From: DATAPE01 sp034667525
GTDB taxonomy: Bacteria; Actinomycetota; CADDZG01; WHSQ01
Direction of reading: 5' to 3'
DNA length: 45,411 nucleotides
Assembly: GCA_034667525.1 (NCBI GenBank)
Contig: JAXDJO010000039.1
Span: 1-45,411, forward strand
A program made the position numbers and the translations under genes. Below the pieces are notes generated by a model. It was not told the origin of the DNA, ran no database searches, and saw nothing but the letters and a program-made list of their open reading frames with translations. Within the stretch, counting starts at the first letter, position 1; each line of letters starts with the position of its first letter. Of the stretch, positions 25,885-34,561 are shown piece after piece.

Positions 25885-26160
25885 TACGTCCCTATTGTGC
25901 CCTTGCCTTGCGGGGAAGGCCTGGAACTACCGTATAAAGGTGCCGCGCCCATAACCATCATCTGGCTTTCATGGCCCCGGAAACCTAGGCAAAAGCGCAA
26001 AGCCACAATCTGTTGGCGAGAGGGGACGGTACGGCCCTCGCGATGCGTTTAGTGCCGGGAGAACCAGGAGGCAGTGCAAGCAATTGATAAAACCGGTTAG
26101 ATCTAGAAGGCAGTCATGACGCTCAATATGGCAGCCAAGCTCAAGCCGGAAACACTTTCA

Positions 26161-27108
26161 TCACCTTTCACAGTTGGTCCTGTGCTCGGCAACGCAGGTA
26201 TCGGTGCCTACCCCTCCGTTGGCAACATCCCTGCCTCGACCCCCTCTGAGCGAATCGTCCCCTTGCCTGCCGAACATTCGGTCGGCTCCGGAACGGCCGA
26301 GCAACGTGTCGTTACCGTAGCCTCCGTACATGGATCTGTCGCTCCCTGGTCCACCTATCAGAATGTCGTTGCCGTGTCCCCCGAACATGAATAGCTCGCC
26401 CCCGGGTCCACCACGCAATATGTCTCTTCCCGTTCCGGCATCGACCACATCCGCTCCCCGGCCGCCTCTCAAAGAGTCGTTTCCGGCATCGCCAAACAAG
26501 CCGTCGGCTGCGCCTCGCCCCCAGATCTGATCGTTGCCGTCTCCTCCTGCGATGGCATTGGTGTCACGGTTGCCGTTAAGCGAGTCATCAAAGGCCGAGC
26601 CGACCACGCCATCTACATTGACAAGCACGTCGCTGCCGTCTCCGACGGCGGTACCAGCTGTCAGATCCACAGCCATCGGTCCCGGAGCACTGGAGTAATC
26701 CACCAAGCTGTTGTTGTTCCTATAAGGAGCGCCATGAAGAACGTCATCCCCGCTATCTCCTTGCATGACATCGCGAAAGGAAAGGAACTGGCGGTCTGAG
26801 CTGCCGGCGTAGATGCGGTCATTCCCAGATCCACCCTCCAAATGGTCATCGCCACGGCCACCCCTGATGATGTCGTTGCCGCGGCCCCCACAGATCAGAT
26901 CCCGGTGGCCCCGGCCGAGGATCGTGTCGTTGCCGCCTCTGCCGACGATCACGTCCGTCCCACCGGTTCCGACCAAATGGTCATTCCCCGCGGTGCCGAC
27001 GATGGTGGCTGCATGCCCAAAGCATCTAAGCGTCGCAGTTTGAGCCGCGACGGGTGAATTCACGAGAAAGCTTGCCACCAAAAGAGATAGAACCCAACGC
27101 GATCTCAT
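26161..27108 (-). CDS. Secreted RTX/hemolysin-type calcium-binding repeat protein
   Basis: 315 residues. An N-terminal signal peptide (MRSRWVLSLLVASFLVNSPV then AAQ) is followed by many nonapeptide repeats of the form G-G-x-G-x-D-x-U-x, for example GTDVIVGRGGNDTILGRG and GRGADVVDAGTGRDILRGG. Each pair binds Ca2+ in a parallel beta roll. The C-terminal GTDTCVAEHRTNCE puts two cysteines after the last repeat, a pattern common in actinobacterial secreted versions. There is no enzyme or pore domain, so it is probably a surface or extracellular structural protein. A large inverted repeat lies in its 5' leader region. Confidence 0.9.
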   Translation of the reverse strand: MRSRWVLSLLVASFLVNSPVAAQTATLRCFGHAATIVGTAGNDHLVGTGGTDVIVGRGGNDTILGRGHRDLICGGRGNDIIRGGRGDDHLEGGSGNDRIYAGSSDRQFLSFRDVMQGDSGDDVLHGAPYRNNNSLVDYSSAPGPMAVDLTAGTAVGDGSDVLVNVDGVVGSAFDDSLNGNRDTNAIAGGDGNDQIWGRGAADGLFGDAGNDSLRGGRGADVVDAGTGRDILRGGPGGELFMFGGHGNDILIGGPGSDRSMYGGYGNDTLLGRSGADRMFGRQGDDSLRGGRGRDVANGGVGTDTCVAEHRTNCER

Positions 27109-27124
27109 TCGGCGCCCCCCTTGG

Positions 27125-27196
27125 CCGAGTCGGGACTCATGGATTCTTGAGACTACGCCTTGTCCCTCCTGAATCCATAGGGGCCTCCTGACTCGG
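27125..27196. repeat. Long imperfect inverted repeat upstream of the RTX gene
   Basis: CCGAGTC...ATGGATTC (27125-27146) pairs with GAATCCAT...GACTCGG (27171-27196): two perfect blocks of 7 and 8 bp separated by an asymmetric internal loop, with a 24-base apical loop. It lies 17 bases before the RTX start codon on the minus strand, so it would fold in the leader RNA or act as an operator. Confidence 0.6.
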
Positions 27197-27832
27197 GGCG
27201 TCCACTTCTTAACTTACGTATGTCGTGTGGCGGTCATCAGGCATTACATGAGCCCAAATCTGAACGCCGTACGAAGCTAGTTTTGAGGAGGTTTTCCGAA
27301 TCTTGATCCGATCTGTTGAGCCGGGCGGCCGCCCGTGACGATCCGGGAATCTGTTGCGCGGTCGCTCCCTCCGGGGCGGTTGCGCAGGCGCGGGCGTTGG
27401 AGACGTCATTTGACACTGTGGCAGCGATTTCGCCGGGATCGATAGCCAAGGCGCGGGTCACTGGGATTGCCGGCTGCGCGGGGGGGTGCGAGCGGCCGGA
27501 AGCGAGCTAAGACTTGGGGGTCAGAGGGCAAGCCCTCCGGGTCCCCGCACAGGCCCCGGCCATCTTGCCCATCTTTCGTGCGTCCAATCTCAAAGGCCCG
27601 ATCGGGCGGAGGAGGAGGCCAGGGATGGCCGGCCGGGGGAAAACTGGGGGGTCGCACCCCTCATGCTCGGCCAACCCTGATCTTCTCGACTCGTATCGAC
27701 ACGCAGACGGGCCCGCTTGAGCGTCGGTGAGGCATGGCATGAGATTCTCTGGCGAGGATCTTCTGAAGCATGCGGAGCTCCCAGTCATGACGTTGGGGAT
27801 GCTTAGCATGGAATCGTGCTTGCCTTCAGGTC
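27197..27832. other. GC-rich region without a recognised gene
   Basis: About 640 bases between the divergent RTX and ZIP genes. Overlapping open frames occur on both strands, as expected from high GC, but none shows a ribosome site or protein motif. The composition from ~27300 to 27700 (G- and C-tracts, few A/T) differs from the flanks and might reflect a structured RNA or decayed DNA. No known RNA family was recognised. Confidence 0.4.
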
Positions 27833-28585
27833 GTGCCCCTTCAAGTGATCAGTCTGCTCGTCGCGAGCCTCACTTTCTTCTCCACCTCTCTGGGAGGGCT
27901 AGCCGCCATCCACTTTCGCGACCGCATGCACATCTTGTTGGGTTTCAGCTCGGGGGCCGTGCTCGGGGTGGTGTTTTTCGACGTCTTTCCTGAGTTGATC
28001 CAGCAGATACATCGCAACTCGCTTTCGGTCTCCCGCGTGATGCTGGTGATCGTCGCAGGGTTCATGGCCTTTTTCTTGCTGGAGCGGCTCACGCGCCTTC
28101 ACGCCGGGCGCGAGCACGAGCACCATGCTCAAGTGCACCACAAGCAGGAGTTGGGCGTAGTGGGTGCGGCCGGACTCTCCTTCCACAGCTTTCTGGACGG
28201 AGTAGCGATCGGCGTCGCCTTTAAAACCAGCAGCGCGATCGGGCTAGTAGTCGCGATCGCGGTGCTCGCTCACGATTTCTCCGACGGCCTGAACACGGTA
28301 ACGGTGGTTCTTGCCCACAACAATTCCCTAGGAAGAGCAAGGCGTTGGCTTTTGATCGACGCCACTACTCCCATTCTCGGTGCCGCAACTGTCTTAATAG
28401 CGCACATACCAAACACTGTCACGCCGTGGATACTGGCATTCTTCGTCGGGTTCTTCCTCTACATCTCGTCCTCTGACCTGCTGCCGGAAGCCCGCGAGCA
28501 CGATTCCCCCTGGGTCATCGTCGCGTCGCTGGCGGGGCTTGCGATGCTCTTCGCACTTACGCAGGTCGTAGCGAACTTTAGCTAG
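27833..28585 (+). CDS. ZIP-family metal transporter
   Basis: 250 residues from GTG 27833. Eight membrane segments with the ZIP core: TM4 GLSFHSFLDGVAIGVAF and TM5 VLAHDFSDGLNTVTVVL, which carry the His and Asp metal ligands (the usual HEIPEG of TM5 reads HDFSDG). The cytoplasmic loop after TM3 is His-rich (REHEHHAQVHHKQE), as in zinc importers. It moves Zn2+ or another divalent ion into the cytosol. The next gene is a CsoR-type sensor with its own operator about 60 bases downstream, so co-regulation is possible but not shown. Confidence 0.88.
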   Translation: MPLQVISLLVASLTFFSTSLGGLAAIHFRDRMHILLGFSSGAVLGVVFFDVFPELIQQIHRNSLSVSRVMLVIVAGFMAFFLLERLTRLHAGREHEHHAQVHHKQELGVVGAAGLSFHSFLDGVAIGVAFKTSSAIGLVVAIAVLAHDFSDGLNTVTVVLAHNNSLGRARRWLLIDATTPILGAATVLIAHIPNTVTPWILAFFVGFFLYISSSDLLPEAREHDSPWVIVASLAGLAMLFALTQVVANFS

Positions 28586-28646
28586 CGGATGCACGCAGGA
28601 TGGTGGCAACGTGTTCGCCGAGACATCTCCCAAGGACCTATGTACG

Positions 28647-28663
28647 ATACCCCCCCATAGTAT
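28647..28663 (+). promoter_or_regulatory. CsoR-type operator (ATAC-C tract-GTAT)
   Basis: ATACCCCCCCATAGTAT has the inverted ends ATAC/GTAT around a C-rich core, the form of Cu(I)-sensor CsoR/RicR operators, and lies 24 bases before the CsoR-like start codon. Autorepression is inferred. Confidence 0.65.
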
Positions 28664-28686
28664 GTGACAAAGCCAAAGGGGTGCCG

Positions 28687-28956
28687 ATGCGCGGTTACTA
28701 CGACGACAAAGAAGACATCCTCAAACGGCTTCGGCGGATCGAAGGTCAAGTCAGGGGTTTGCAGCGCATGGTTGAGAACGACGAATACTGCATCGACATC
28801 TTGACTCAGATCACCGCGGCTTCCAACGCTCTAAAGAAGGTCGCGGTGGTTCTGCTTGAGGATCACCTGGGTCATTGCATGAAGGAAGGCCGGCATGCCG
28901 GCAAGGACATGGTGAGCGAAGCGACGGCGGCGATCGAGCGGCTAGTCAAAGCGTGA
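28687..28956 (+). CDS. csoR: CsoR-family metal-sensing repressor
   Basis: 89 residues from ATG 28687 with AAAGGGG about six bases upstream. It is the all-helical CsoR/RcnR fold: DILKRLRRIEGQVRGLQRMV followed by EYCIDILTQITAASNALKKV. The three ligands of Cu(I)-sensing CsoR are present with exact spacing: C35, H60 and C64 (DHLGHC). In this family Cu(I) binding releases DNA and derepresses copper efflux genes. No copper exporter is in the window; the upstream gene is a ZIP importer. A different thiophilic metal or a persulfide signal remains possible. Confidence 0.88.
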   Translation: MRGYYDDKEDILKRLRRIEGQVRGLQRMVENDEYCIDILTQITAASNALKKVAVVLLEDHLGHCMKEGRHAGKDMVSEATAAIERLVKA

Positions 28957-29012
28957 GCCGGATCAGTCAGAGCGCCTAAGCTGCCTCGTCAGTCCGCAGG
29001 GAGGCGGTCACC

Positions 29013-29612
29013 TTGACGCATGCAGGCAACATCTATCGGAACTCAGTTACGGGCGAGCGAGCGATGCTGCTTCTTGGCTCGGAGGACACGGGCGGCGAAT
29101 TCGTCCGGGCCGAATTGTGGGCCCGTCCCCATGGCAGGGTTGCCGGCCCCCATATCCACCCGCATCAGACCGAATCTTTTGAGATCCTGGATGGCCGGCT
29201 TGGCGTGCGCGTGGGACCAGAGACTCGGATCTGCCAGGCTGGCGAACATCTTGAAGTGCCCCCGGGCGTCGTTCACGATTGGTGGGCAGAAGGAGACGAT
29301 CACGCGCACGTGCTAGTCGAGACCAGACCGGCAGGACGCTTCGAAGAGCTGATCGTGACGGTTTGGGGGCTTGCGATGACCGGTCGAACCAACGCCAGAG
29401 GCATACCGAACCTCCTGCAGCTGACGCTGCTGTCGGAAGAGTTTCGCGAGGAGATTGCGTTTGAGTCGCCGCCGCGATGGGTTCAGCGAACCGCCGGACG
29501 GGTGCTGCGACCGATCGCCCGCCTCCGTGGGTTGAAGGGCTCTTATCCAGAGTTGGAGGAAGCCATCCTGATCGGCCGGGCGGGTGACAAGCTCACGCTC
29601 ACTGGGACATAG
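29013..29612 (+). CDS. Cupin-domain protein
   Basis: 199 residues from TTG 29013, which has GGAGG seven to eight bases upstream. Cupin motif 1 is complete (GPHIHPHQTESFEILDGRLG, with two His and a Glu as metal ligands), and motif 2 is GEHLEVPPGVVHDWW. The C-terminal ~90 residues are helical, in a pattern seen in other actinobacterial cupins of unknown function. It could be a metal-dependent oxygenase/isomerase or a binding protein. A hairpin with a T-run lies behind it, so it is probably a single-gene unit or ends the csoR transcript. Confidence 0.8.
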   Translation: MTHAGNIYRNSVTGERAMLLLGSEDTGGEFVRAELWARPHGRVAGPHIHPHQTESFEILDGRLGVRVGPETRICQAGEHLEVPPGVVHDWWAEGDDHAHVLVETRPAGRFEELIVTVWGLAMTGRTNARGIPNLLQLTLLSEEFREEIAFESPPRWVQRTAGRVLRPIARLRGLKGSYPELEEAILIGRAGDKLTLTGT

Positions 29613-29662
29613 AGATCGGTTCGCGGATTGAGTTCTGCTCGCGCCTCGGTCAGACCTGAGAG

Positions 29663-29686
29663 GGTTCGTACACTTTCGAACCTTTT
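29663..29686 (+). terminator. Rho-independent terminator after the cupin gene
   Basis: GGTTCG and CGAACC form a 6-bp stem with an 8-base loop, followed by TTTT. Confidence 0.6.
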
Positions 29687-30080
29687 GCACGGCCAACAGA
29701 CGAGATATCAGTATCCTTGGCGCCCGCAATGATGGCTTTGCAGGTGAACTGCCTCCAGTAGAGTAACGCCAACCGATTCGAGCAATCCCGGGGTGAGCCG
29801 CGGAACTTACCTCGCATTTGGGAGTCATCGTGCAAAAGTCTTTCGACCTCGCATCCTCCATCAGCCGCGCGCCAGATCAAAAGCCATTCGGTCTGTCACG
29901 AGCAGACTTTCTGAAAGATCGCTGGAATTGCCGGGGGCGAGTCGATCCGATGATCATCACCACACGGCGATCTGCGCGCAGCGGCATCGGCGTGCCGATG
30001 ACGGGGATCGGCAGCGGCGTTGCTCTGACTTCGACTGCAACCCCCCTTTTCGGCAGGCATTCAATTAGAAGGGCGGCGAA
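29687..30080. other. Intergenic region, no gene supported
   Basis: About 400 bases. A frame from ~29818 to 30099 is open but reads low-complexity, motif-free protein without a ribosome site. I see nothing firm besides the terminator at its left. Confidence 0.4.
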
Positions 30081-30791
30081 GTGCTGTTTGCCATTGTGAT
30101 CGTGCTGCTTCTCTTAGTCGTTGGGACAGCCGTTGCATCGGCAAGGCGTAGAAGGCATCTGACCGCTTCAAGAGGGGGCCCCCTCCATCTTCCACCGGTG
30201 CACTGGAATCAGTCCGGCCTCCGCCGGCAGCGAGGCAGGAGTCGCAATTCGAGGAACCGTCGCCCCAGGTCGGGCGACTCACTGCCATCCCGTCCTCCGG
30301 ATGCAGATCAATCTGGCCCCCACCTGGGCCCGGCAATCGAGGGTGGCAAGCACGGCGCTGCGTCCGCATCGGCAGATCCCGAGGGATCCGAGGTTCCAGG
30401 CGCTGAATCGCGTCCCGAACCCGCGCAAGGCGACGGCGACGGCGATCGCCCTCTACAGTTCGAGAACGAACCGACGGGGAATGGCGCCGTAGCGATCGCC
30501 GGTGATCCGGAGAGCGACCAATCTCGAGAAAGAGTGCGTGACAACGGAGAGTATGTATCCGTGGGGGGGCCGGCTAATCGTGCCGACGGCGAGCGTCTCA
30601 TCGTTCAGCTTCGAGACGGCCGCTCCCTCGAGGGATGGAGACGGGCTTCAGGATCCGCCAACGAGAGATTGCTCATCCTGAACGTGATCGCTGCCTTCGA
30701 CACCGAGGGAAACAAGGCCCCCACCACCCGGACCGATTCCTTCATCTTGAGATCGGAGATTTCCTCGATACAGAGGATCGACGACTCTTAA
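30081..30791 (+). CDS. Membrane-anchored protein with a conserved-looking C-terminal domain
   Basis: 236 residues from GTG 30081, with AAGGGCGG upstream. The N-terminus is a single membrane segment (LFAIVIVLLLLVVGTAVASA) followed by Arg-rich residues, then ~130 residues of low complexity. The last 70 residues look folded (RLIVQLRDGRSLEGWRRASG, then ERLLILNVIAAFDTEGNK and DSFILRSEISSIQRID), resembling a small beta domain. I do not recognise it. It lies 81 bases before the DivIVA-like gene and may share its transcript. Confidence 0.55.
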   Translation: MLFAIVIVLLLLVVGTAVASARRRRHLTASRGGPLHLPPVHWNQSGLRRQRGRSRNSRNRRPRSGDSLPSRPPDADQSGPHLGPAIEGGKHGAASASADPEGSEVPGAESRPEPAQGDGDGDRPLQFENEPTGNGAVAIAGDPESDQSRERVRDNGEYVSVGGPANRADGERLIVQLRDGRSLEGWRRASGSANERLLILNVIAAFDTEGNKAPTTRTDSFILRSEISSIQRIDDS

Positions 30792-30872
30792 AGAAGCTTC
30801 TCGTAACGGAGACGGTTCAACTCAGAGCCCTCGGGAACCATAGGAATCGATTAGGAAAAGGAGCGACAGAAG

Positions 30873-31574
30873 ATGCCAATCATCCCAGAAGAGATTGCGA
30901 CAGCAACGTTCAGCAGGACTCGTCAGGGCTACCATCCCGGTGAGGTCCAGGCGTTCTTGAGCGAGGTTGCTGCCGATTACTCAGCTGCACTCGAAAAGAT
31001 GTTCCTCGCCTCCAGCGAGCCTGCGGAATTGGACGTTGGACGAGAGGTCAATGCGATCCTGCAAACCGCGCGGGAGTCTGCAAGCGCGCTGATGCAGCGT
31101 TCTCAAGAAGATTCAGAGGCGATCCTGAAGGCTGCAACGGAGAAGGCTCAGGGCATCGAGACCCAGGCCTCAGAGGCCCGCGTGCGTGCATTCGAAGAAG
31201 CCAACAAGGCGGCTCAGGATGTAAAAACTCAGGCAGATCAGTATGCCTTCGAGCTGCGCAATCGCACCGAGCACGAGATCAGCCAGATGGTGGAACGTGC
31301 CGAAGCTCGTGCTCGGCAGTTGTACGCCTACAACCAGCAGCTGAGCGAGCATCTCGTCGAGATCGAGAGTCTCGTCGGCGTGCTCCGGACCGAGATAGAC
31401 ACCCCCCGAAACGCGTGGCCCAACGAAACAACGGAAGAAAAGCCGGTTCGCATCGACAAGGCCGCCGATGACAGCTTGGATGATGAGCAGCCGATCCATC
31501 TCGACGAGGCGGACGATCGGGAAAACCTGATCGTGGCCGACATGCATGAAGATCTGCAGAAGGAAGGCGTCTAA
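30873..31574 (+). CDS. DivIVA/Wag31-like coiled-coil protein
   Basis: 233 residues from ATG 30873 with AAGGAG nine bases upstream. Residues 1-45 match the DivIVA membrane-binding start (IATATFSRTRQGYHPGEVQA then FLSEVAADYSAAL), although the usual F-x-x-x-x-x-G-Y-D reads FSRTRQGYH. Residues ~55-170 form a long Ala/Glu-rich coiled coil (AILKAATEKAQGIETQASEA), and the tail is acidic. Such proteins mark curved membrane and organise polar growth or division in Actinomycetota. It could be one of the shorter DivIVA-domain paralogues rather than the main Wag31. Followed by a strong hairpin. Confidence 0.82.
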   Translation: MPIIPEEIATATFSRTRQGYHPGEVQAFLSEVAADYSAALEKMFLASSEPAELDVGREVNAILQTARESASALMQRSQEDSEAILKAATEKAQGIETQASEARVRAFEEANKAAQDVKTQADQYAFELRNRTEHEISQMVERAEARARQLYAYNQQLSEHLVEIESLVGVLRTEIDTPRNAWPNETTEEKPVRIDKAADDSLDDEQPIHLDEADDRENLIVADMHEDLQKEGV

Positions 31575-31588
31575 CAGAGACGTCCCAT

Positions 31589-31628
31589 CCGGTCCGGCCC
31601 CCGCTGTCCATCTGGCGCCGGACCGGAC
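31589..31628. terminator. Strong hairpin after the DivIVA-like gene
   Basis: TCCGGTCCGGC (31589-31599) and GCCGGACCGGA (31618-31628) are perfect 11-bp inverted repeats with an 18-base loop. There is no clear T-run, as is common in high-GC actinobacterial terminators. Confidence 0.6.
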
Positions 31629-31754
31629 GTGCCTTCCTGCTCTCACTGGCTGTGGCGAGCTTGGTTACTCGATCCTTCGAACCCGAGCAACGAGTCTGCC
31701 GCCGTGCTCCATAGACTGACCGATCCATATATAGGTAACGGACGGGAGACGCTC

Positions 31755-32657
31755 ATGCAGCTGGGAATGGTGGGGCTGGGCAAGATGGGGGCGAACATGA
31801 CGCTGCGCCTGCTCCAAGGGGGCCACGACGTGGTGGTCTTCGATGTCGATCCCGAAGCAGTGAGCAAGTCTGCCGAGGAGGGAGCGGCAGCCTCTTCTTC
31901 GCTCGAGGACCTCGCCGGCAGATTGGAGGCTCCTCGGGCGGTCTGGGTAATGGTTCCCGCCGGCCCGATCACCCAACAGACGGTCGATGCGCTCGGCGAA
32001 ATCTTGCAAGAGGGGGACGCGATCATCGACGGCGGCAACTCCCGCTACACCGACACGCTTAAGCGAGCGGAAGAACTGTCCAAGAAGGGGATCTCGTTCG
32101 TCGACTGCGGCACATCCGGCGGTGTATGGGGATTGACAGAGGGTTACTGCTTGATGGTCGGTGGCGACGATCGCGCCGTCGAGCGCCTCGAGCCGATCTT
32201 CACCACGCTGGCGCCCGAGAGCGGTTACGCGCACGTCGGTGCGGCAGGAGCGGGCCACTTCGTGAAGATGGTGCACAACGGCATCGAGTACTCGATGATG
32301 CAAGCCTACGGCGAAGGCTTCGAAGTCCTGGAGAAGAACGGCCAGTTCGAACTGAATCTGGCTCAGATCGCAGAGGTTTGGCGTTACGGGAGCGTGATCA
32401 GATCGTGGTTGCTCGATCTTGCGGCTTCGGCACTTAAGAAGAACCCCGGATTGGAGGGGATCTCCGACTACGTGGATGATTCCGGTGAAGGGCGATGGAC
32501 GCTTGGTGTCGCGATCGACCAGGCGGTTCCGATGCCGGCGTTGGCTCTGGCTCTATTCACTCGTTTCGCGTCGCGGCAACAGGAGCTTTTCGCCGGCAAG
32601 CTGATCTCTGCGCTGCGGAACGAGTTCGGGGGGCACGCGGTTCACCGCGAGGAATGA
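31755..32657 (+). CDS. gnd: 6-phosphogluconate dehydrogenase, decarboxylating, short (YqeC/GndA) type
   Basis: 300 residues from ATG 31755 (GGGAG seven bases upstream); the frame is open back to 31629, but MQLGMVGLGKMGANMTLRLL is the normal N-terminus. The Rossmann motif GLGKMG, the substrate loop FVDCGTSGGVWGLTEGYCLM and the active-site helix AGHFVKMVHNGIEYSMMQAY are all present. The enzyme oxidises 6-phosphogluconate to ribulose 5-phosphate and CO2 in the pentose phosphate pathway; this short type is often NAD-preferring. Its stop abuts the acpS stop, tail to tail. Confidence 0.92.
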   Translation: MQLGMVGLGKMGANMTLRLLQGGHDVVVFDVDPEAVSKSAEEGAAASSSLEDLAGRLEAPRAVWVMVPAGPITQQTVDALGEILQEGDAIIDGGNSRYTDTLKRAEELSKKGISFVDCGTSGGVWGLTEGYCLMVGGDDRAVERLEPIFTTLAPESGYAHVGAAGAGHFVKMVHNGIEYSMMQAYGEGFEVLEKNGQFELNLAQIAEVWRYGSVIRSWLLDLAASALKKNPGLEGISDYVDDSGEGRWTLGVAIDQAVPMPALALALFTRFASRQQELFAGKLISALRNEFGGHAVHREE

Positions 32658-32999
32658 TCACTCCTTCGGCAACATCATGGCTGCCGCGATCGCCATCCCA
32701 CCATCATGGGAGATCGAAGTCGAGATAGGAGCGGCTCGCCCGTCGAGGCACACGCCCGGCGCTCCCGAAGCGTCTCTCGTGATCTCGACCCGTCGTGCCC
32801 AGGCGACCAAGGACCCCAGCCGAGCCGCTTTGATGACTGCCTCTTTCGCCGCCAGCGTTCCGGCGAAATGTCTTACGGGATCGCTCTTCGAGCGGCAATA
32901 GCTGCGCTCCATCCCGGAGAACAAACGTCTTTCGAGTCCGGGTGATCGTTCTAAAACCGCGCGCAGGCGGTTCACGTCAACAAGATCGACGCCGATCAT
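32658..32999 (-). CDS. acpS: Holo-[acyl-carrier-protein] synthase
   Basis: 113 residues from ATG 32999; the frame extends to 33104 but overlaps fabF and lacks the family start. The Mg2+/CoA motif is MIGVDLVDVNRLR (Asp at 5), with FAGTLAAKEAVIKAARLG carrying the second acidic ligand and ISTSISHDGGMAIAAAM at the end. AcpS transfers 4'-phosphopantetheine from CoA to Ser40 of AcpP, encoded two genes upstream. Last gene of the fab operon, about 65 bases after fabF. Confidence 0.92.
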   Translation of the reverse strand: MIGVDLVDVNRLRAVLERSPGLERRLFSGMERSYCRSKSDPVRHFAGTLAAKEAVIKAARLGSLVAWARRVEITRDASGAPGVCLDGRAAPISTSISHDGGMAIAAAMMLPKE

Positions 33000-33063
33000 C
33001 GGCAGAGGTCGCGACGGGGGCGGTCCGGTGCGAGCGAGACCCGGAGACCCAGGCCCCGCTCGA

Positions 33064-34296
33064 TCAACTTGCGGCTTTGAACACCAGACATGCGTTCTGA
33101 CCACCGAACCCGAAGGAGTTGGATAGAACTATGCGCAGTTTGGCATCGCGCGGTCCCTCGCCCACGTAGTCCAGATCGCATTGTGGATCGGGTTTTTCGA
33201 GATTGATAGTTGCGGGGATCTTCCCGTGCGAGATCGCAAGGACACTTACTGCCGCTTCCACGGCTCCTGCCGCGCCGAGCAGATGGCCCATCTGTGACTT
33301 GGTCGACGAAACGGGGACCCGCTTGGCTTCGACCCCGAATGCATTCTTGATCGCCAGCGTCTCGATCCTGTCGTTAAAGGGCGTCGACGTTCCATGAGCG
33401 TTGATGTAATCAATATCGTCGGGTACCACCCCGGCGTCCTCCATTGCCGCCCGCATCGCGGCTTCGGCCCCCACACCGCCCGGGTCCGGTTGGGTCGCGT
33501 GGTGTGCGTCGGCCGTGGCCCCATAGCCGGCAAGGATCGCGAGTATCTCGGCCCCCCTGCGTTCCGCAGACTCACGGGACTCGAGCACCAGAACACCTGC
33601 CCCTTCGCCGAAAACGAATCCATCCCTGTCGGCATCGAACGGGCGGCTGGCGCGCTGTGGATCGTCGTTCCGTTTGGAGAGTGCACCCATGCGCGCGAAC
33701 GCTGCAAGTGCAAGCGGGGTCAGCGCAGCTTCGCTTCCTCCGGCAAGCATGACGTCGGCCATTCCGTATTGGATGCAGCGCATCGCTTCACCGATCGCGT
33801 GAGCTCCTGTCGCACAAGCGGATACCGGCGCGAAATTCGGACCATGAAGGCCATGCTTCATCGCCACCGCTGCAGCCGCGGCATTCGGCATCAGCCGGGG
33901 CACCATGAAGGGGCTCACACGACGCGGCCCCCCCGCCAGAAAGGCGCTGTGCTCGCGCTCGATCGTGGCGATGCCGCCTATGCCGGTTCCGACGATCGCG
34001 CCGGTCCTGTCCGGCTCGCAGTTGTCGGCCAGCCCCGCCTCATCCCACGCGCCGCTGCCTGCCGCCACTGCCATCTGAGTGAACCGGTCGGTGCGGGCGG
34101 CTTCGCGCGGATCCATCCATAGCAGAGGGTCGAAATCCCCCACCTCACAAGCGATGCGTATCGTCTGAGCCGAAGCATCGAAAGCCGCGATGGGAGCGGC
34201 CCCCGAGCGGCCGGACATCAATCCCTGCCATAGTTCCTGGCTGCCGGTTCCGATCGGCGTAACCACGCCGATCCCGGTGATTACTACCTCTGTCAC
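33064..34296 (-). CDS. fabF: Beta-ketoacyl-ACP synthase II
   Basis: 410 residues from GTG 34296, which overlaps the acpP stop as GTGA. Active site Cys161 in VSACATGAHAIGEAM, the first His in INAHGTSTPFND and the second in KSQMGHLLGAAG complete the Cys-His-His triad of KAS I/II. The C-terminal SFGFGGQNACLVF is typical. It catalyses condensation of malonyl-ACP with a growing acyl-ACP. Length and motifs are normal. Confidence 0.95.
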   Translation of the reverse strand: MTEVVITGIGVVTPIGTGSQELWQGLMSGRSGAAPIAAFDASAQTIRIACEVGDFDPLLWMDPREAARTDRFTQMAVAAGSGAWDEAGLADNCEPDRTGAIVGTGIGGIATIEREHSAFLAGGPRRVSPFMVPRLMPNAAAAAVAMKHGLHGPNFAPVSACATGAHAIGEAMRCIQYGMADVMLAGGSEAALTPLALAAFARMGALSKRNDDPQRASRPFDADRDGFVFGEGAGVLVLESRESAERRGAEILAILAGYGATADAHHATQPDPGGVGAEAAMRAAMEDAGVVPDDIDYINAHGTSTPFNDRIETLAIKNAFGVEAKRVPVSSTKSQMGHLLGAAGAVEAAVSVLAISHGKIPATINLEKPDPQCDLDYVGEGPRDAKLRIVLSNSFGFGGQNACLVFKAAS

Positions 34297-34547
34297 GTGC
34301 CCACTTTGAGCTTGCGCTCGATCAGGTCGACGGCATCCGAGACCTTCGACAACCCCTCCAACTCGGAATCGGGAATCTCGACGTTGAACTTTTCCTCCAG
34401 CGCCAGCGTCAGCTCGACGGTATCGAGAGAGTCCAGGTCGAGGTCGTTCAGGAGATCTGCTTCCATCGTGACCTTCCCGGGGTCGATCCCACGCGCCGCC
34501 AGATGCTCACGGATCGCTTCGAAGATCTCGTCTCTTTGCTCTGCCAT
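34293..34547 (-). CDS. acpP: Acyl carrier protein
   Basis: 84 residues from ATG 34547 with AAGGAG nine bases upstream; a longer frame to 34628 has no family support. The phosphopantetheine site is Ser40 in NDLDLDSLDTVELTLALEE. It is highly acidic. It carries the acyl chain between the Fab enzymes encoded around it. The stop overlaps fabF, while fabG ends 14 bases upstream of its start. Confidence 0.95.
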   Translation of the reverse strand: MAEQRDEIFEAIREHLAARGIDPGKVTMEADLLNDLDLDSLDTVELTLALEEKFNVEIPDSELEGLSKVSDAVDLIERKLKVGT

Positions 34548-34561
34548 GTCTTGCTCCTTTC

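Noticed and set aside
29650..30099. Small frames on both strands (29650-29880 minus, 29818-30099 plus)
   Set aside because: No ribosome site or motif; the first overlaps a terminator hairpin.
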